Shown piece by piece: positions 10,301 through 18,369 of a stretch of 64,000 nucleotides of DNA. The translations under genes were made by a program, and so were the position numbers. The DNA lies in NCBI GenBank assembly GCA_016191435.1, contig JACPOQ010000028.1, positions 367,155 to 431,154 of the forward strand. Direction: 5' to 3'. The DNA comes from Chloroflexota bacterium (lineage in GTDB: Bacteria; Chloroflexota; Dehalococcoidia; Tepidiformales; Tepidiformaceae). Numbering within the stretch: position 1 is the first letter of the stretch; the number at the start of each line of letters is the position of its first letter. The notes under the pieces are model-generated. The model saw nothing but the letters and a program-made list of their open reading frames with translations, was not told the DNA's origin and ran no database searches.

Positions 10301-10654
10301 CGCTTCGAGCGGCGTCCCCAGCAGCCGGACGTTGTATTTCTCCAGCACGCCTGCGTTGTGGAGCGCAACGGCGAGGTTCAGGCCAGTCTGGCCCCCGAGT
10401 GTTGGCAGCAGCGCCTCGGGTCGTTCCCGCGCGATGATGCGCTCGATCACCGGCACGGTGAGCGGCTCGACATAGATGGCATCCGCCACATCGAGGTCGG
10501 TCATGATCGTCGCCGGGTTGGAGTTCACGAGGATGCTGCGCACGCCCTCTTCGCGCACGGCCTTGCAGGCCTGCGTGCCGGCGTAGTCGAACTCCGCCGC
10601 CTGGCCGATGACGATGGGCCCCGAGCCAATGATGAGCACGCTTGCGGGCTTCAC
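7373..10654 (-). CDS. carB: carbamoyl-phosphate synthase large subunit
   Basis: 1093 residues in two homologous halves, each an ATP-grasp synthetase, followed by the MGS-like allosteric domain at the C-terminus. The N-terminal half has [17 protein letters not shown] and GGTGGGMAF; the second half begins at [17 protein letters not shown]. It makes carbamoyl phosphate for pyrimidines and arginine with CarA. The GTG start at 10654 has GGGAGG six bases upstream and begins exactly where homology begins ([13 protein letters not shown]); the extension to 10708 is not coding-like. It is separated from carA by two inserted genes. Confidence 0.97.
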   Translation of the reverse strand: MKPASVLIIGSGPIVIGQAAEFDYAGTQACKAVREEGVRSILVNSNPATIMTDLDVADAIYVEPLTVPVIERIIARERPEALLPTLGGQTGLNLAVALHNAGVLEKYNVRLLGTPLEAIRRAEDRELFRDMLAKLGEPVLESEICHTLAECEAAAQKIGLPVVIRPAYTLGGTGGGMAFTWEQLRATAQSGLAASPITQVLVEKNLLGWKEVEYEVMRDGNGTCITICNMENLDPMGVHTGDSIVVAPSQTLSDKDYQMLRSSALRIIAELGIEGGCNVQFSLAPRKDVRDWTGDTGKPLPYHVIEVNPRVSRSSALASKATGYPIARVAAKIACGRTLDDIPNAVTEKTTAAFEPALDYCVVKIPRWPFDKFALGDRSLGTQMKATGEVMAIDRSFEAALNKAVRSLEVGGRSLLWERHEWGKPDWFGHGDRATLRARLGATDERLWAVMSCLRRGSTAMELAEATAIDPWFLERLQNIVSMEKRLLNEPLHPDLLREAKRLGFSDEMIGQLADRLPEQIRTARHDWAIKPVYKMVDTCAAEFDAATPYFYSTYEIENEALPTPGAAAVVIGSGPIRIGQGIEFDYASVHAAWALHNAGLRSIMVNSNPETVSTDFDTSDRLYFEPLDEEAIRDIIENEQGGEAEPPPSIVQFGGQTAINVAEPLRRAGLPIIGSSAEVIDTAEDRRLFERFLQELGIPQPPGAAIFTLEDALKTARNIGYPVLVRPSYVLGGRAMEVVQNANEMVGFLALATEAAQGKPVLIDKFLEGREVEVDAICDGEEVLIPGIMEHIERAGVHSGDSMAVYPPMHLDAEEKETLRDYTERIVLGLGAIGLTNIQYVVLPRIDGEGPRIFVLEVNPRASRTVPFLSKVTGVPMVQLAVGAMLGRKLRESAFPSGLWPERNLVAIKAPVFSMSKLVGVDTYLGPEMKSTGEVMGIDRTFEGALAKALLSSDIALSPNAAILLSISDRTKADALPLIHKLATAGYSMYATEGTSAMIRALGLPVTAVTKVLSGDHPNVVDVIQDGTVQCVINTPEGRLTGSLRDGFHIRRAAAEHRIPCFTSIDTARAAIGALGIATEFEVATLREYLDA

Positions 10655-10750
10655 GGGCCTCCTCCCGGGACGGCGTCGTACTGCGATCGTGCGAAACTGG
10701 CCGGGCACTGGCGGTTGGCCCGGGGCTGCGAGGCGGAGTCGCGCATTGAG

Positions 10751-11224
10751 CTACCTCCGCCCGGCCGTCATACGCCCGAGGCCGCGGCGTACGGGACGAA
10801 GGGCAAACACAAGCAGGAGAAAGGGCGCCCAGAGCAGCGACCCGATGGGAATCAGGAAGAGCATCGCGTCGAGGCCCCCGATGATGAGGCCGAGCAGCAT
10901 TGGGATGACGTAGTGGTCGGGCTGCCAGCGGTCCGCCCGCAGCAGCCCGACGCCGAGCAGGAAGACGAACAGCGACGCGAGCGTGAGCGCGCCGGCGAAC
11001 AACCGGGCGAGGAAGGTGCCCGCATCCCCGCGCGTCACATCGTTATCGACGAACGAGGCAACCACGAACACGACCGCCATGGTAAAACCCGCCGTGGCAA
11101 GCGCGAAGAGCACGTCCGGGACGCCTGTCGCCGGGCGGCCCGGCCGCCGCAGCGGGGCATTGTTTCTGCGCCCCGGGTTGCGCCGCACGGCGCCGATGAT
11201 CACTTCGCGTTCATGTCTCGCCAT
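10751..11224 (-). CDS. small multi-pass membrane protein of unknown function
   Basis: 157 residues. A basic N-terminus (RRNPGRRN, RRPGRP) is followed by hydrophobic segments at about 37-61, 73-95 and a long hydrophobic stretch at about 105-145 that could hold two passes, so three to four membrane helices. The tail is strongly basic. No family recognised. The start is 5 nt past the GNAT stop and the stop is about 97 nt before carB, so it sits inside the pyr operon. Nothing in the sequence links it to pyrimidine synthesis; transport or regulation are only guesses. Confidence 0.75.
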   Translation of the reverse strand: MARHEREVIIGAVRRNPGRRNNAPLRRPGRPATGVPDVLFALATAGFTMAVVFVVASFVDNDVTRGDAGTFLARLFAGALTLASLFVFLLGVGLLRADRWQPDHYVIPMLLGLIIGGLDAMLFLIPIGSLLWAPFLLLVFALRPVRRGLGRMTAGRR

Positions 11225-11229
11225 CTGCA

Positions 11230-11679
11230 CTACAGCGGGAGATCGAAGGTCATATCGGGGTTGCGCAAGGGCACCATCGCCCCAATTGAAGAAAGAAAGC
11301 TGAGGGCCGGCTCGTTGCCCTCGGGCAGGCGGCCGCGGATGCGGCGGTAACCGCGTTCGCGGGCGAACTCGAGCAAGTCGTCGGCGAGCTCGGTGGCAAG
11401 CCCGCGACGCCGATGGTCCGGCAGCACCCAGACGCCGAGCAGCCCAATTTCCGGCTCGACCGTGCTGAAATCGAGCGCGCCGAACGCGACGGGGATGCTC
11501 CCATCGAGGGCCAGCAGCATCGTCCCCTGGTCCCCGAGTCGCTTCAGCCACTCACGCACACGCGCTGCGTCGAAATCGGGCGCGAGGCCTGTGTTGGTCC
11601 CTTCGAGGCCGCGGGCGACATTCGCGATGCCGTCCGCATCGGCGATAGTTGCCGGCCGGATTTCGGTCGCTCGTGTCAT
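11230..11679 (-). CDS. GNAT family N-acetyltransferase
   Basis: 149 residues, one acetyltransferase domain. The acetyl-CoA pyrophosphate loop is DHRRRGLATEL (about 88-98), preceded by the core strand GLLGVWVLP. Substrate cannot be told from sequence. The ATG overlaps the carA stop (ATGA, 11676-11679), so it is coupled to carA inside the pyrimidine operon, between carA and carB. That position suggests it is coexpressed with pyrimidine synthesis. Confidence 0.88.
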   Translation of the reverse strand: MTRATEIRPATIADADGIANVARGLEGTNTGLAPDFDAARVREWLKRLGDQGTMLLALDGSIPVAFGALDFSTVEPEIGLLGVWVLPDHRRRGLATELADDLLEFARERGYRRIRGRLPEGNEPALSFLSSIGAMVPLRNPDMTFDLPL

Positions 11680-12770
11680 GACACCCCTCCATGCACTGCC
11701 GCCATCATGTCGACGAACCGGTCGAAAATTCCGGCGTTGTCGAGCGGTCCGGGGCAGGCCTCGGAATGATACTGGATGGTCATCAGCGGCTCGTTACGCA
11801 TTGCGATCCCTTCGACCGTCCGGTCGTTGAGATTGAGGTGGCTGACGTAGGCCGCGGCGTCCAGGCCGTCGGCGTCGACGGCATAACCGTGGTTTTGCGC
11901 GGTGATGGTGACCTTGCCGGTAACCAGGTCTTTCACCGGGTGGTTGCCGCCGCGGTGGCCGAACGGCAGCTTGAACGTGCCGGCGCCCAGTGCCTGCGCG
12001 GCGAGTTGGTGCCCAAGGCAGATGCCGAGGATCGGTGCCTTGCCGATAAGCTTCCGCGTCTCCCCGACCATCGCTTCGAGCAACCGCGGGTCCCCCGGAC
12101 CGGGCGAAAGCACGATGCCATCCGGCTGCGACGCCAGGAGCTCCGCAGCGGTCACGGCAGACGGGAAGACGCGGACCGCGCACCGGCGGCTCGCGAGGGA
12201 GCGCATGATATTGCGCTTCACACCGCCATCCACAAGCGCCACGCTCATACGCGTCGCGCCGGGCGCCTCCCAGTCGTAGGCTTCGGTGGTCGTCACCGTC
12301 TTGACCCAGTTCACGCCGTCGTAGCCAGGCAGCGAGCGGACGCGAGCGAGCGCGTCCGCGGCCGTTTCGCCGGTGGTAATCGTGCCGAGCATGACACCGT
12401 GTTGCCGGATCCGGCGGGTGATGGCGCGCGTATCCACGCCATCGATCGCGACTACCCCACGCGCCTGGAGGAACGCCGCGAGCGTGCCCGTCGAGCGCTG
12501 GTGGCTTGCAAAGGCCGCCGCCTCGCGCACGATGAGCCCGGCAGGCTGGATGCGCCCCGATTCTTCGACCGCCGGGTCGATGCCGTAATTGCCGATCATC
12601 GGGTACGTGAGCACGAGCAGCTGCCCGGCGTATGAGGGGTCCGTGAGCATCTCCTCGTAGCCCGTCATCGAGGTGTTGAACACCACCTCACCGTCGGTCC
12701 GCCCGGGCACGCCGACCGAGCGCCCTTCGAACTGCGAACCATCGGCGAGGACGAGCAGTGCATCAGGCAT
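11676..12770 (-). CDS. carA: carbamoyl-phosphate synthase small subunit
   Basis: 364 residues. Glutamine amidotransferase subunit that supplies ammonia to CarB. An N-terminal CPSase_sm domain (LVLADGSQFEGRSVG) precedes a class I amidotransferase domain with the nucleophile Cys251 in GICLGHQ and the His/Glu pair in QYHSEACPGP. That last motif is usually QFHPEA, a mild variation that keeps the catalytic residues. The ATG at 12770 overlaps the pyrC stop by 8 nt. The frame extends upstream inside pyrC without homology. Confidence 0.97.
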   Translation of the reverse strand: MPDALLVLADGSQFEGRSVGVPGRTDGEVVFNTSMTGYEEMLTDPSYAGQLLVLTYPMIGNYGIDPAVEESGRIQPAGLIVREAAAFASHQRSTGTLAAFLQARGVVAIDGVDTRAITRRIRQHGVMLGTITTGETAADALARVRSLPGYDGVNWVKTVTTTEAYDWEAPGATRMSVALVDGGVKRNIMRSLASRRCAVRVFPSAVTAAELLASQPDGIVLSPGPGDPRLLEAMVGETRKLIGKAPILGICLGHQLAAQALGAGTFKLPFGHRGGNHPVKDLVTGKVTITAQNHGYAVDADGLDAAAYVSHLNLNDRTVEGIAMRNEPLMTIQYHSEACPGPLDNAGIFDRFVDMMAAVHGGVS

Positions 12771-14085
12771 GGACCGCCTCCGGCGCGAACGCGAGCCGGC
12801 CGCCGGCCACGACCGCGCGGATTTCGCCACAGAGTCCATGGCCCTGGAGCGGCGAGTTCTTGCCCTTCGAAGCGAAGCGCGCCACGTCCACGGTCCAGCG
12901 GGCCTCGGGGTCGAACACAACCACGTCCCGCGCCCCTACGCTCAGCGTGCCGATGCCCGGCACGCGCGCCGCAAGCCCAAACACACGCACTGGGCCGCTC
13001 GTGAGCGCCGCCAGCGCGCGGGCAAAGTCGAGCTCGCCGCGCGATACCACTAGCCCGATGGAACCGAGCGCCGTCTCGAAGCAGCTGATGCCGGGGGCGG
13101 CGAAATCGAACTCGCAGAGCTTGTCCTCGCGAGCGTGCGGGGCATGGTCGGTGGCAATCGCGTCGATCACGCCGTCGTTCACGCCGCGAAGCAGCGCGCG
13201 GCGGTCGGCCTCGGTGCGCAACGGCGGGTTGATGCGGGCGTTCGTGTCGTACGCCGGTTCCGGGCCGGGCCCGAAGACGGCATCTTCGGTGAGCAGCAGG
13301 TGGCTCGGGGTTACCTCGCACGTGACCGCCAGGCCGCGAGCCTTCGCGTCCGCCACGAGCTCCACGCTGCGCGCGGTAGAGACGTGCGCAATGTGCAAAC
13401 GCCCGCCAGTCGTTTCGCAGAGCGCGATGTTGCGCGCGATGGCCGCGATCTCGGCAGCGGCCGGCTGCCCGGCCAGGCCGAGGCGCTCGCTCACGCGCCC
13501 TTCGTGCATCACGCCGTCGCCATTCAGCACGGGGTCGTCGCTGTGCTCCGAAATCGGCAGCCCGACCGCGCCCGCGAGCGCAAGGGCATTGCGCATGAGG
13601 CGCCCATCGGCGACCGGGCTGCCGTCATCGCTGAAGGCGATGCAGCCGGCGGCGGCGAGCTCGGCGAGGTCAGCCAGCTCGTGCCCTTCGCGCCGCCGCG
13701 TCACGCAGCCGATCGGCAGGACACGCACCACGGCGTCGCGCGCGATGCGTTCGAGCAGGGCCGCCACGACGGGTGCGGAATCGGGGGCCGGCATGGTGTT
13801 TGGCATCGCGCAGACGGTCGTGAAGCCGCCCCGCAGGGCCGCGAGCGTCTCCGTCGCAATGGTGCCTTTCTGCTCGAACCCTGGCTCGCGCAGGTGCGCA
13901 TGGAGGTCGATGAAACCCGGCGTGACGATGCACCCGTGAGCATCCACCCGGCGGGCGCCCGGCGCGCTGAGGGCGGCGCCAACCGCCGCCACGGCGCCGC
14001 CTTCGATCAGCACGTCCAACTTGCCGTCCACGCCGTTCGCGGGGTCGATGACGCGCCCACCGGCGATCAGCAACTGCCCGGTCAT
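12763..14085 (-). CDS. pyrC: dihydroorotase
   Basis: 440 residues, type I dihydroorotase size. Cyclises carbamoyl aspartate to dihydroorotate. The metal-binding HxH is in FIDLHAHLREPG (His62, His64), further ligand regions are SEHSDD and HIAHVST, and the catalytic Asp is in ATDHAPH. The ATG overlaps the pyrB stop (ATGA at 14082-14085) and the 3' end overlaps carA by 8 nt, so it is tightly embedded in the operon. Confidence 0.96.
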   Translation of the reverse strand: MTGQLLIAGGRVIDPANGVDGKLDVLIEGGAVAAVGAALSAPGARRVDAHGCIVTPGFIDLHAHLREPGFEQKGTIATETLAALRGGFTTVCAMPNTMPAPDSAPVVAALLERIARDAVVRVLPIGCVTRRREGHELADLAELAAAGCIAFSDDGSPVADGRLMRNALALAGAVGLPISEHSDDPVLNGDGVMHEGRVSERLGLAGQPAAAEIAAIARNIALCETTGGRLHIAHVSTARSVELVADAKARGLAVTCEVTPSHLLLTEDAVFGPGPEPAYDTNARINPPLRTEADRRALLRGVNDGVIDAIATDHAPHAREDKLCEFDFAAPGISCFETALGSIGLVVSRGELDFARALAALTSGPVRVFGLAARVPGIGTLSVGARDVVVFDPEARWTVDVARFASKGKNSPLQGHGLCGEIRAVVAGGRLAFAPEAVHA

Positions 14086-15071
14086 TGCACCCTCGCGGTG
14101 GCCATGAGATAGAGGACCGCCATGCGTACGGCGACGCCGTTCGCGACCTGCTCTTCGATGACCGAGGTTACGCCGTGCGCAACTTCGGGCGCGATTTCGA
14201 TGCCCTCGTTCATCGGCCCCGGGTGCATGACGAGCGCGCCCGGCTTCGCCCGCTCCAGCCGCGTCCCGTTCACCTGGTAGCCGCTGATGTACTCGCGCAG
14301 CGACGGGATGAGTCCGCTCGCCTGCCGCTCTTTCTGGATGCGAAGCGCCATCACAACGTCCGCGTCTTCGATGGCCTGGTCGAAATTGGCAGAGACCGTG
14401 CAGCTGCCGCGTTCGCCGTGGGACTCCAGCGAGCGCGGCAAGAGGGTCGCGGGGCCACAGAGGACCACCTCGGCGCCGCTCGCCAGCAGCGTCCAGACAT
14501 TCGAGCGCGCCACCCGGCTGTGGAGCACATCGCCGACGATGACCACTTTCCGCCCGTCGAGGCTGCCGAGGCGGCGCCGCATGGTGAACAGGTCCAGGAG
14601 CGCCTGTGTCGGGTGTGCATGTGTGCCATCGCCCCCGTTGATCACGCCGGCAGTCGTGTTCCGGGCGGCCAGGTAGGGCGCGCCGGAATGCCCGTGGCGC
14701 ATGACCACGAGGTCGGCGCCCACCGCCTCCAGCGTGCGTACTGTGTCGATGAGCGACTCGCCCTTCTCGACCGAGCTGCCGGAGGCGGTCAGGTTCACCA
14801 CGTCGGCGCCGAGCGCCTTCGCGGCGACTTCGAAGCTGGCGCGGGTGCGCGTGCTCTGCTCGTAGAACAGCGTGACCACCGTCGCGCCCCTCAGCGTGGC
14901 GACCTTGCTGATCGGGCGCGCGCGGACCTCGCGCATCGCTTCCGCGGTTTCCATAATCAGGTCGATCTCGGCGACGGTGAGCGTGTCCGTATCGAGCAGG
15001 TCCTTGCGCGACCAGCGGGCCGGCTGTTCGAGGTCGTCGCCGATCGCCTGGCGCTCACTCACCTCAAGCAT
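14082..15071 (-). CDS. pyrB: aspartate carbamoyltransferase catalytic subunit
   Basis: 329 residues. Condenses carbamoyl phosphate with aspartate. STRTRASFE (73-81) binds carbamoyl phosphate, [12 protein letters not shown] is the conserved HPTQ block, and [12 protein letters not shown] is the C-terminal aspartate-site motif. No pyrI regulatory subunit is present, as in Gram-positive type enzymes. The start at 15071 overlaps pyrR by 8 nt; the frame runs further upstream inside pyrR without homology. Confidence 0.97.
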   Translation of the reverse strand: MLEVSERQAIGDDLEQPARWSRKDLLDTDTLTVAEIDLIMETAEAMREVRARPISKVATLRGATVVTLFYEQSTRTRASFEVAAKALGADVVNLTASGSSVEKGESLIDTVRTLEAVGADLVVMRHGHSGAPYLAARNTTAGVINGGDGTHAHPTQALLDLFTMRRRLGSLDGRKVVIVGDVLHSRVARSNVWTLLASGAEVVLCGPATLLPRSLESHGERGSCTVSANFDQAIEDADVVMALRIQKERQASGLIPSLREYISGYQVNGTRLERAKPGALVMHPGPMNEGIEIAPEVAHGVTSVIEEQVANGVAVRMAVLYLMATARVQ

Positions 15072-15615
15072 GTGTGGCCTCCGAGTTGAGGACGTAGACG
15101 GCGTCCTCGCCGTCGGTCTCGGCGAGTCGCACGCGCACCGATTGCACCAGCGCGGTGGGGATGTTCTTGCCGACGAAGTCGGGCCGGATTGGCAGCTCCC
15201 GGTGGCCACGGTCGACGAGCGCCGCCAGCCGAACGCGCGCCGGCCGCCCAAAATCGAGCAGCGCATCGAGCGCGGCGCGGATGCTGCGGCCGGTGAACAG
15301 CACGTCGTCCACCAGCACCACGGTCTTGCCATCGATGTTCGCGGGGATGTCGCTCGGGCGGATGGAAGGCGGCCGCAGACGGCGGTTCGAAAGGTCATCG
15401 CGGTAAAGACCGATGTCGAGGCTACCGACGGGCACGCTCGCGCCTTCGAACTCCTGGATGGCAACCGCGAGGCGGCGCGCGAGCGGGTACCCACGGCTCA
15501 GCAGGCCGATGAGCACGAGCTCGTCGGTGCCGCGGTTGTTTTCGATGATTTCGTGTGCGAGCCTGCGGACAGTGCGGGCGATCTCGTCCGGCCCCAGCAG
15601 CAGATCGCCAGTCAT
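15064..15615 (-). CDS. pyrR: bifunctional pyr operon RNA-binding regulator / uracil phosphoribosyltransferase
   Basis: 183 residues. PyrR binds UMP/UTP and then a loop in pyr mRNA leaders, promoting termination; many homologues also have weak UPRTase activity. The PRPP-binding loop [13 protein letters not shown] (99-111) and the early RGYPLARRL block are intact. It is the first gene of the operon and sits immediately behind an attenuator carrying its own cognate binding loop (15690-15722). The Shine-Dalgarno GGGAGG (15624-15629), 8 nt before the ATG, forms part of the terminator hairpin, so translation may be controlled too. Confidence 0.96.
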   Translation of the reverse strand: MTGDLLLGPDEIARTVRRLAHEIIENNRGTDELVLIGLLSRGYPLARRLAVAIQEFEGASVPVGSLDIGLYRDDLSNRRLRPPSIRPSDIPANIDGKTVVLVDDVLFTGRSIRAALDALLDFGRPARVRLAALVDRGHRELPIRPDFVGKNIPTALVQSVRVRLAETDGEDAVYVLNSEATHA

Positions 15616-15616
15616 G

Positions 15617-15645
15617 AAAAACGCCTCCCATTTGAAGGGCAGGCG
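15617..15645 (-). terminator. pyr attenuator intrinsic terminator
   Basis: In the minus-strand transcript, CGCCU-G-CCC pairs with GGGAGGCG across a 7-nt loop (8 bp with one bulged G), followed by UUUUU and then the pyrR AUG two bases later. The 3' arm contains GGGAGG, the pyrR ribosome-binding site, so formation of the hairpin would both stop transcription and hide the site. Confidence 0.75.
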
Positions 15646-15694
15646 CGAGTTGGTGTGCAGACACTGCCGGCGGTCATCCGGCGCCTCCTCCCTT
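15635..15694 (-). promoter_or_regulatory. pyr antiterminator pairing
   Basis: The 3' side of the PyrR loop, AAGGG-AGG-AGGCGC (15694 down to 15681), can pair with the 5' arm of the terminator, GCGCCU-G-CCCUU (15646 down to 15635): 6 bp plus 5 bp across a small internal loop. This structure excludes both the binding-loop stem and the terminator, as in Bacillus pyr leaders. Confidence 0.65.
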
Positions 15695-15722
15695 ACCTGC
15701 CTCTCGGGACCGGCTTAAAGGG
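15690..15722 (-). promoter_or_regulatory. PyrR binding loop (anti-antiterminator)
   Basis: The transcript reads CCCUU-UAA-GCC, then GGUCCCGAGAGGCAGG, then U-AAGGG. The core fits the Bacillus consensus ARUCCNGNGAGGYU at 12 of 14 positions, including the invariant UCC-G-GAGG. CCCUU and AAGGG form the lower stem. PyrR with bound UMP should stabilise it and release the downstream terminator. Confidence 0.85.
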
Positions 15723-15731
15723 CGTACGAAA

Positions 15732-15760
15732 ATAGTAAGACCAGTGAGCGATTTGGGCAA
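15732..15760 (-). promoter_or_regulatory. pyr operon promoter
   Basis: On the minus strand, -35 TTGCCC (15755-15760) and -10 TACTAT (15732-15737) are exactly 17 bp apart, each 4 of 6 to consensus. Initiation near 15725 would start the RNA only a few bases before the PyrR binding loop. Confidence 0.6.
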
Positions 15761-15767
15761 GACGTTC

Positions 15768-15782
15768 GGGGACGATTTCCCC
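15768..15782. repeat. short inverted repeat GGGGA-N5-TCCCC
   Basis: Perfect 5-bp arms just upstream of the pyr -35 and in the pyrR/tetR divergent gap. It could be an operator, for example for the adjacent TetR protein, but arms this short arise easily in GC-rich DNA. Confidence 0.2.
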
Positions 15783-15842
15783 ACCGCGCAGTGCATCCTC
15801 TCCCGGCGGCCGCTGTGGGCTTGTCCCGCCGGTCGCCTGCGA

Positions 15843-15872
15843 TCGACGGCGGAATTTCCCGAGCGGTAGACT
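15843..15872 (+). promoter_or_regulatory. candidate promoter of the tetR-family gene
   Basis: TCGACG (15843-15848) and TAGACT (15867-15872) are separated by 18 bp. A near-palindrome GGAATTTCC lies at 15851-15859 between the two boxes, where a repressor could bind and give autoregulation. Confidence 0.35.
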
Positions 15873-15919
15873 GACTTTAGCGGCTTCGCCGCCGCCCGGC
15901 CCTCCAGGAAGGAACGCCC

Positions 15920-16531
15920 GTGACCTCTGCTGCTGTTTCCAACGAGGTCCCTCGCGAGAGCGATGTCCGCGAGCGGATTTTCGCGAGCGCCCTTCGCCAC
16001 TTCTCGCAGAAAGGCTTCGCCGCCACCTCGCTCCGGGAAGTTTCCGAAGACGCGCAGACCACCAAGCCGATGATCTATTACTACTTCGGCTCGAAGGAAG
16101 GGCTCTACGGCAGCATCGTCCGGCAGATTCTCGAGGAGATGGCCGAAGCGATTCGCACCCACGTCCCCGCCGATGTCTCGCCGCAGGAGCAGGTGTTCGC
16201 GTACTGCGAACGCTACCTCGACTACTTTCTCGCCAAGGAAGAAACGATCGCGCTGGTGTTGCGGGAGGTGTTCGGCCTCGGAGGGATGCCGATGGCCGCG
16301 TTCTCGCAGGCCCTTGGCGAACGCGTCCGCCACCCGCTGGACGAAGTTCTGCGCCACGGGATGGAGACGGGGAGCCTCTGCCACGACCACGTCTCCAGTT
16401 GCGCCACGGCGATAACAGGCATTCTCAACATGTTCATCCTCGCGCATGTCTTCGGCGGCGCGGCAATCGACCGGACCGAGCCCTTGAACCAGGTCAAGCA
16501 CTTCGTCCGCGGGTTGACCGCACGGCCCTGA
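15920..16531 (+). CDS. TetR/AcrR family transcriptional regulator
   Basis: 203 residues from a GTG start with AGGAAGGA (15906-15913) six bases upstream. The N-terminal helix-turn-helix spans about 17-65 (IFASALRHFSQKGF, TSLREVSEDAQTTKPMIYYYFGSKEGLY), typical of the family. The C-terminal ligand domain (about 80-203) is generic. It could repress its own gene or a neighbour; the next gene downstream is a J-like membrane protein. The ligand cannot be inferred. Confidence 0.92.
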   Translation: MTSAAVSNEVPRESDVRERIFASALRHFSQKGFAATSLREVSEDAQTTKPMIYYYFGSKEGLYGSIVRQILEEMAEAIRTHVPADVSPQEQVFAYCERYLDYFLAKEETIALVLREVFGLGGMPMAAFSQALGERVRHPLDEVLRHGMETGSLCHDHVSSCATAITGILNMFILAHVFGGAAIDRTEPLNQVKHFVRGLTARP

Positions 16532-16586
16532 AACCCTGTCCCGCCCCTCCCCGCCTGCCGATGTTCATGGTGTGGGGGTGCGCGCG

Positions 16587-17003
16587 ATGGCCGACGCGAA
16601 CGTGGTGGACTACTACTCTGTCCTGAATCTGCCGCCGACCGCAGACCTCGCCGGCATCGAAAACGCGTACGCCCGCATTTCGGACGAACTGGCCATGCTC
16701 ACCACCTTCGATGAGGGACACCGCGATGCGCTCAAACGCGTGAACGAAGCCTACTCGGTGCTCTCCCACCCGAAGCTGCGCCGCGACTACGACACGTTCT
16801 TCCTTGCCGAAGACCGCGCGGCGAGAGAGAGAGAATTCCGCCGCCGCGAGAGCCGCCGCACGTGGATGCAGCGCTCGATCATTGGGGTACTGCTGCTCGT
16901 AGTCCTGGTACAAATTGGGACAGTTGCCTACCTGGCGCGCGAAGAAGTGACCAGCGCTGCACACGTGGTGCTTGGGCCGTTGGCCCCGAACCAGGCAAAC
17001 TAA
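16587..17003 (+). CDS. membrane-anchored J-like domain protein lacking HPD
   Basis: 138 residues. The N-terminal region (about 8-70) fits a J domain: DYYSVLNLPPTA, then helix II, then RVNEAYSVLSHPKLRRDYD. The HPD tripeptide between helices II and III, needed to stimulate Hsp70 ATPase, is absent (the region reads ISDELAMLTTFDEGH). A charged stretch (AAREREFRRRESRR) leads to one transmembrane helix (about 100-121, IIGVLLLVVLVQIGTVAYLA), with a short outer tail. Probably a J-like adaptor rather than an Hsp70 cochaperone. GGGGG upstream of the ATG serves as ribosome-binding site. Confidence 0.82.
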   Translation: MADANVVDYYSVLNLPPTADLAGIENAYARISDELAMLTTFDEGHRDALKRVNEAYSVLSHPKLRRDYDTFFLAEDRAAREREFRRRESRRTWMQRSIIGVLLLVVLVQIGTVAYLAREEVTSAAHVVLGPLAPNQAN

Positions 17004-17005
17004 CC

Positions 17006-18361
17006 CTATCCGGCGGCGGCATCGCCCGCCACTGGAGCCGGATGTCCGGCCTGCGCCCGCGCGTACGGCTCTATCGTGTTGAACATGTTCACGGTGCTCT
17101 CGAGCCGCTTCTGGAGGCCGCTCATGAGCCCAATCACGCGGAAAATCATCAGGATATCCGGCGGGATCTGTGTCACCGGGTTCTGGTTTAATACGCGCGC
17201 GAGCCGCTCGTTCACCTCGGGCATCACGTCCGCGTCGACATACGGCCTGGCATCCGGTCCGGCCGATTCGAAGAAGCTGCGGCCGAGCGCAATGAGCGCG
17301 GCCGGGTCCTCGCTTTTCGTGCGAAACCCCAGCGCACGGAAGGCGTCCGCCATCGCTGCGTCGTCCTGCGCCATGACGGCGAGCGTGAGCCGCGCGTAGT
17401 TGACGCGAAAGCCCTCCGGCAGGTCCTTGCTCAGCCCGAAATCGATGAAGACCACCACCGGGCCGGGCAACACCAGCAGGTTGCCCGGGTGCGGGTCGGC
17501 GTGGAAGAAACCATGGACGAGGATCTGCTCGCAGTAGGCCTCCGTCATGATGAGCGCGACCTGGTTCGGGTCGATCCCGGCATCGAGCAGCCGTGGGATG
17601 TCGGAGATTTTGATCCCATCGATGAACTCGGTCGTCAGCACGCGGCGGGCGGTGTGTTCCCAGTACACCGCGGGGACGCGGACGTCCGGCCGGTGGGACA
17701 GCTCGCCCGCGATGCGCTCGGAGCTGTGGCCCTCACGGACGAAGTCGAGCTCCCGCGGGGTGTACTTGCAGACCTCGTCCATCAGCACGCGAAAATCGAA
17801 GTTCCGTTCGATGCGCGCGAGGATGCGCACCAGGATGGAGAGGTTGCGCAGGTCGGTCTCTATCACGCGGTCGATATCGGTGTACTGTACCTTCACCGCG
17901 ACGGCGTGGCCGTCTTTCGTCCGGGCGCGATGAACCTGTGCCAGCGACGCCGAGGCAATCGGCTTGCGCGAAAAGGCGTCGAAGATCTCGTCCGGCCGCC
18001 GCCCCAACTCGCGCCGTATCTGCGCTTCCACTTCCGAGAATGGACGCGGCGGGACGTGGTCCTGGAGGCGGCTCAACACCGTCACGTATTCAGGCGGGGC
18101 CACGTCCGCGCGGCTGCTGATGAACTGGCAGGTCTTAATCAGGAGACCTTCCATCCTGGCAGCCACCCGGTAGATGCGTTCGGCATTCCGCTGGTGTTCG
18201 AAGGAGTAGCGCCGCGATCGCTCCTCGGGCGATAGGCGCTTGTCGCGCTGGACGCGCTTGTACCGCAAGTAGATGAGGAGAAAGTTCCAACCAACCGTGA
18301 GAAACCGGCTCCACCGGCGGTGAATCGGGAGGGGCCGGGCGCCGGTGAGCGAGTCTGCCAT
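17006..18361 (-). CDS. ABC1/AarF/UbiB family atypical kinase
   Basis: 451 residues. UbiB-type proteins support lipid (often quinone) metabolism through ATPase activity. Visible are the Ala-rich loop in ASASLAQVHRA, the nucleotide Lys in VAVKVQY, the catalytic HADPHPGN and the metal-binding FIDFGLS. The family signature KxGQ reads KTCQ (LIKTCQFISSRAD), replacing the Gly. A basic hydrophobic N-terminus could contact membrane. ATG 18361 lies 8 nt after a TACCAT -10 box, consistent with a leaderless mRNA. The gene converges with the J-like gene with a 2-nt gap. Confidence 0.93.
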   Translation of the reverse strand: MADSLTGARPLPIHRRWSRFLTVGWNFLLIYLRYKRVQRDKRLSPEERSRRYSFEHQRNAERIYRVAARMEGLLIKTCQFISSRADVAPPEYVTVLSRLQDHVPPRPFSEVEAQIRRELGRRPDEIFDAFSRKPIASASLAQVHRARTKDGHAVAVKVQYTDIDRVIETDLRNLSILVRILARIERNFDFRVLMDEVCKYTPRELDFVREGHSSERIAGELSHRPDVRVPAVYWEHTARRVLTTEFIDGIKISDIPRLLDAGIDPNQVALIMTEAYCEQILVHGFFHADPHPGNLLVLPGPVVVFIDFGLSKDLPEGFRVNYARLTLAVMAQDDAAMADAFRALGFRTKSEDPAALIALGRSFFESAGPDARPYVDADVMPEVNERLARVLNQNPVTQIPPDILMIFRVIGLMSGLQKRLESTVNMFNTIEPYARAQAGHPAPVAGDAAAG

Positions 18362-18369
18362 TGCGATCG

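Larger units (their letters stand above)
15616..15919. other. 304-nt divergent intergenic region, pyrR / tetR
   Basis: No gene. From the pyrR side outward it holds the terminator, antiterminator, PyrR binding loop and pyr promoter (15617-15760). From about 15761 it holds a GGGGA/TCCCC inverted repeat, about 60 nt with nothing recognisable, then a candidate TetR promoter with a GGAATTTCC near-palindrome between its -35 and -10. Confidence 0.8.

Noticed and set aside
8552..11350. 932-codon open frame opposite carB
   Set aside because: Antisense shadow of carB in GC-rich DNA; His/Arg/Val-rich with no domain.
16820..16836. Short GA dinucleotide run as a microsatellite
   Set aside because: Five GA units inside a coding Arg/Glu stretch; too short to be notable.
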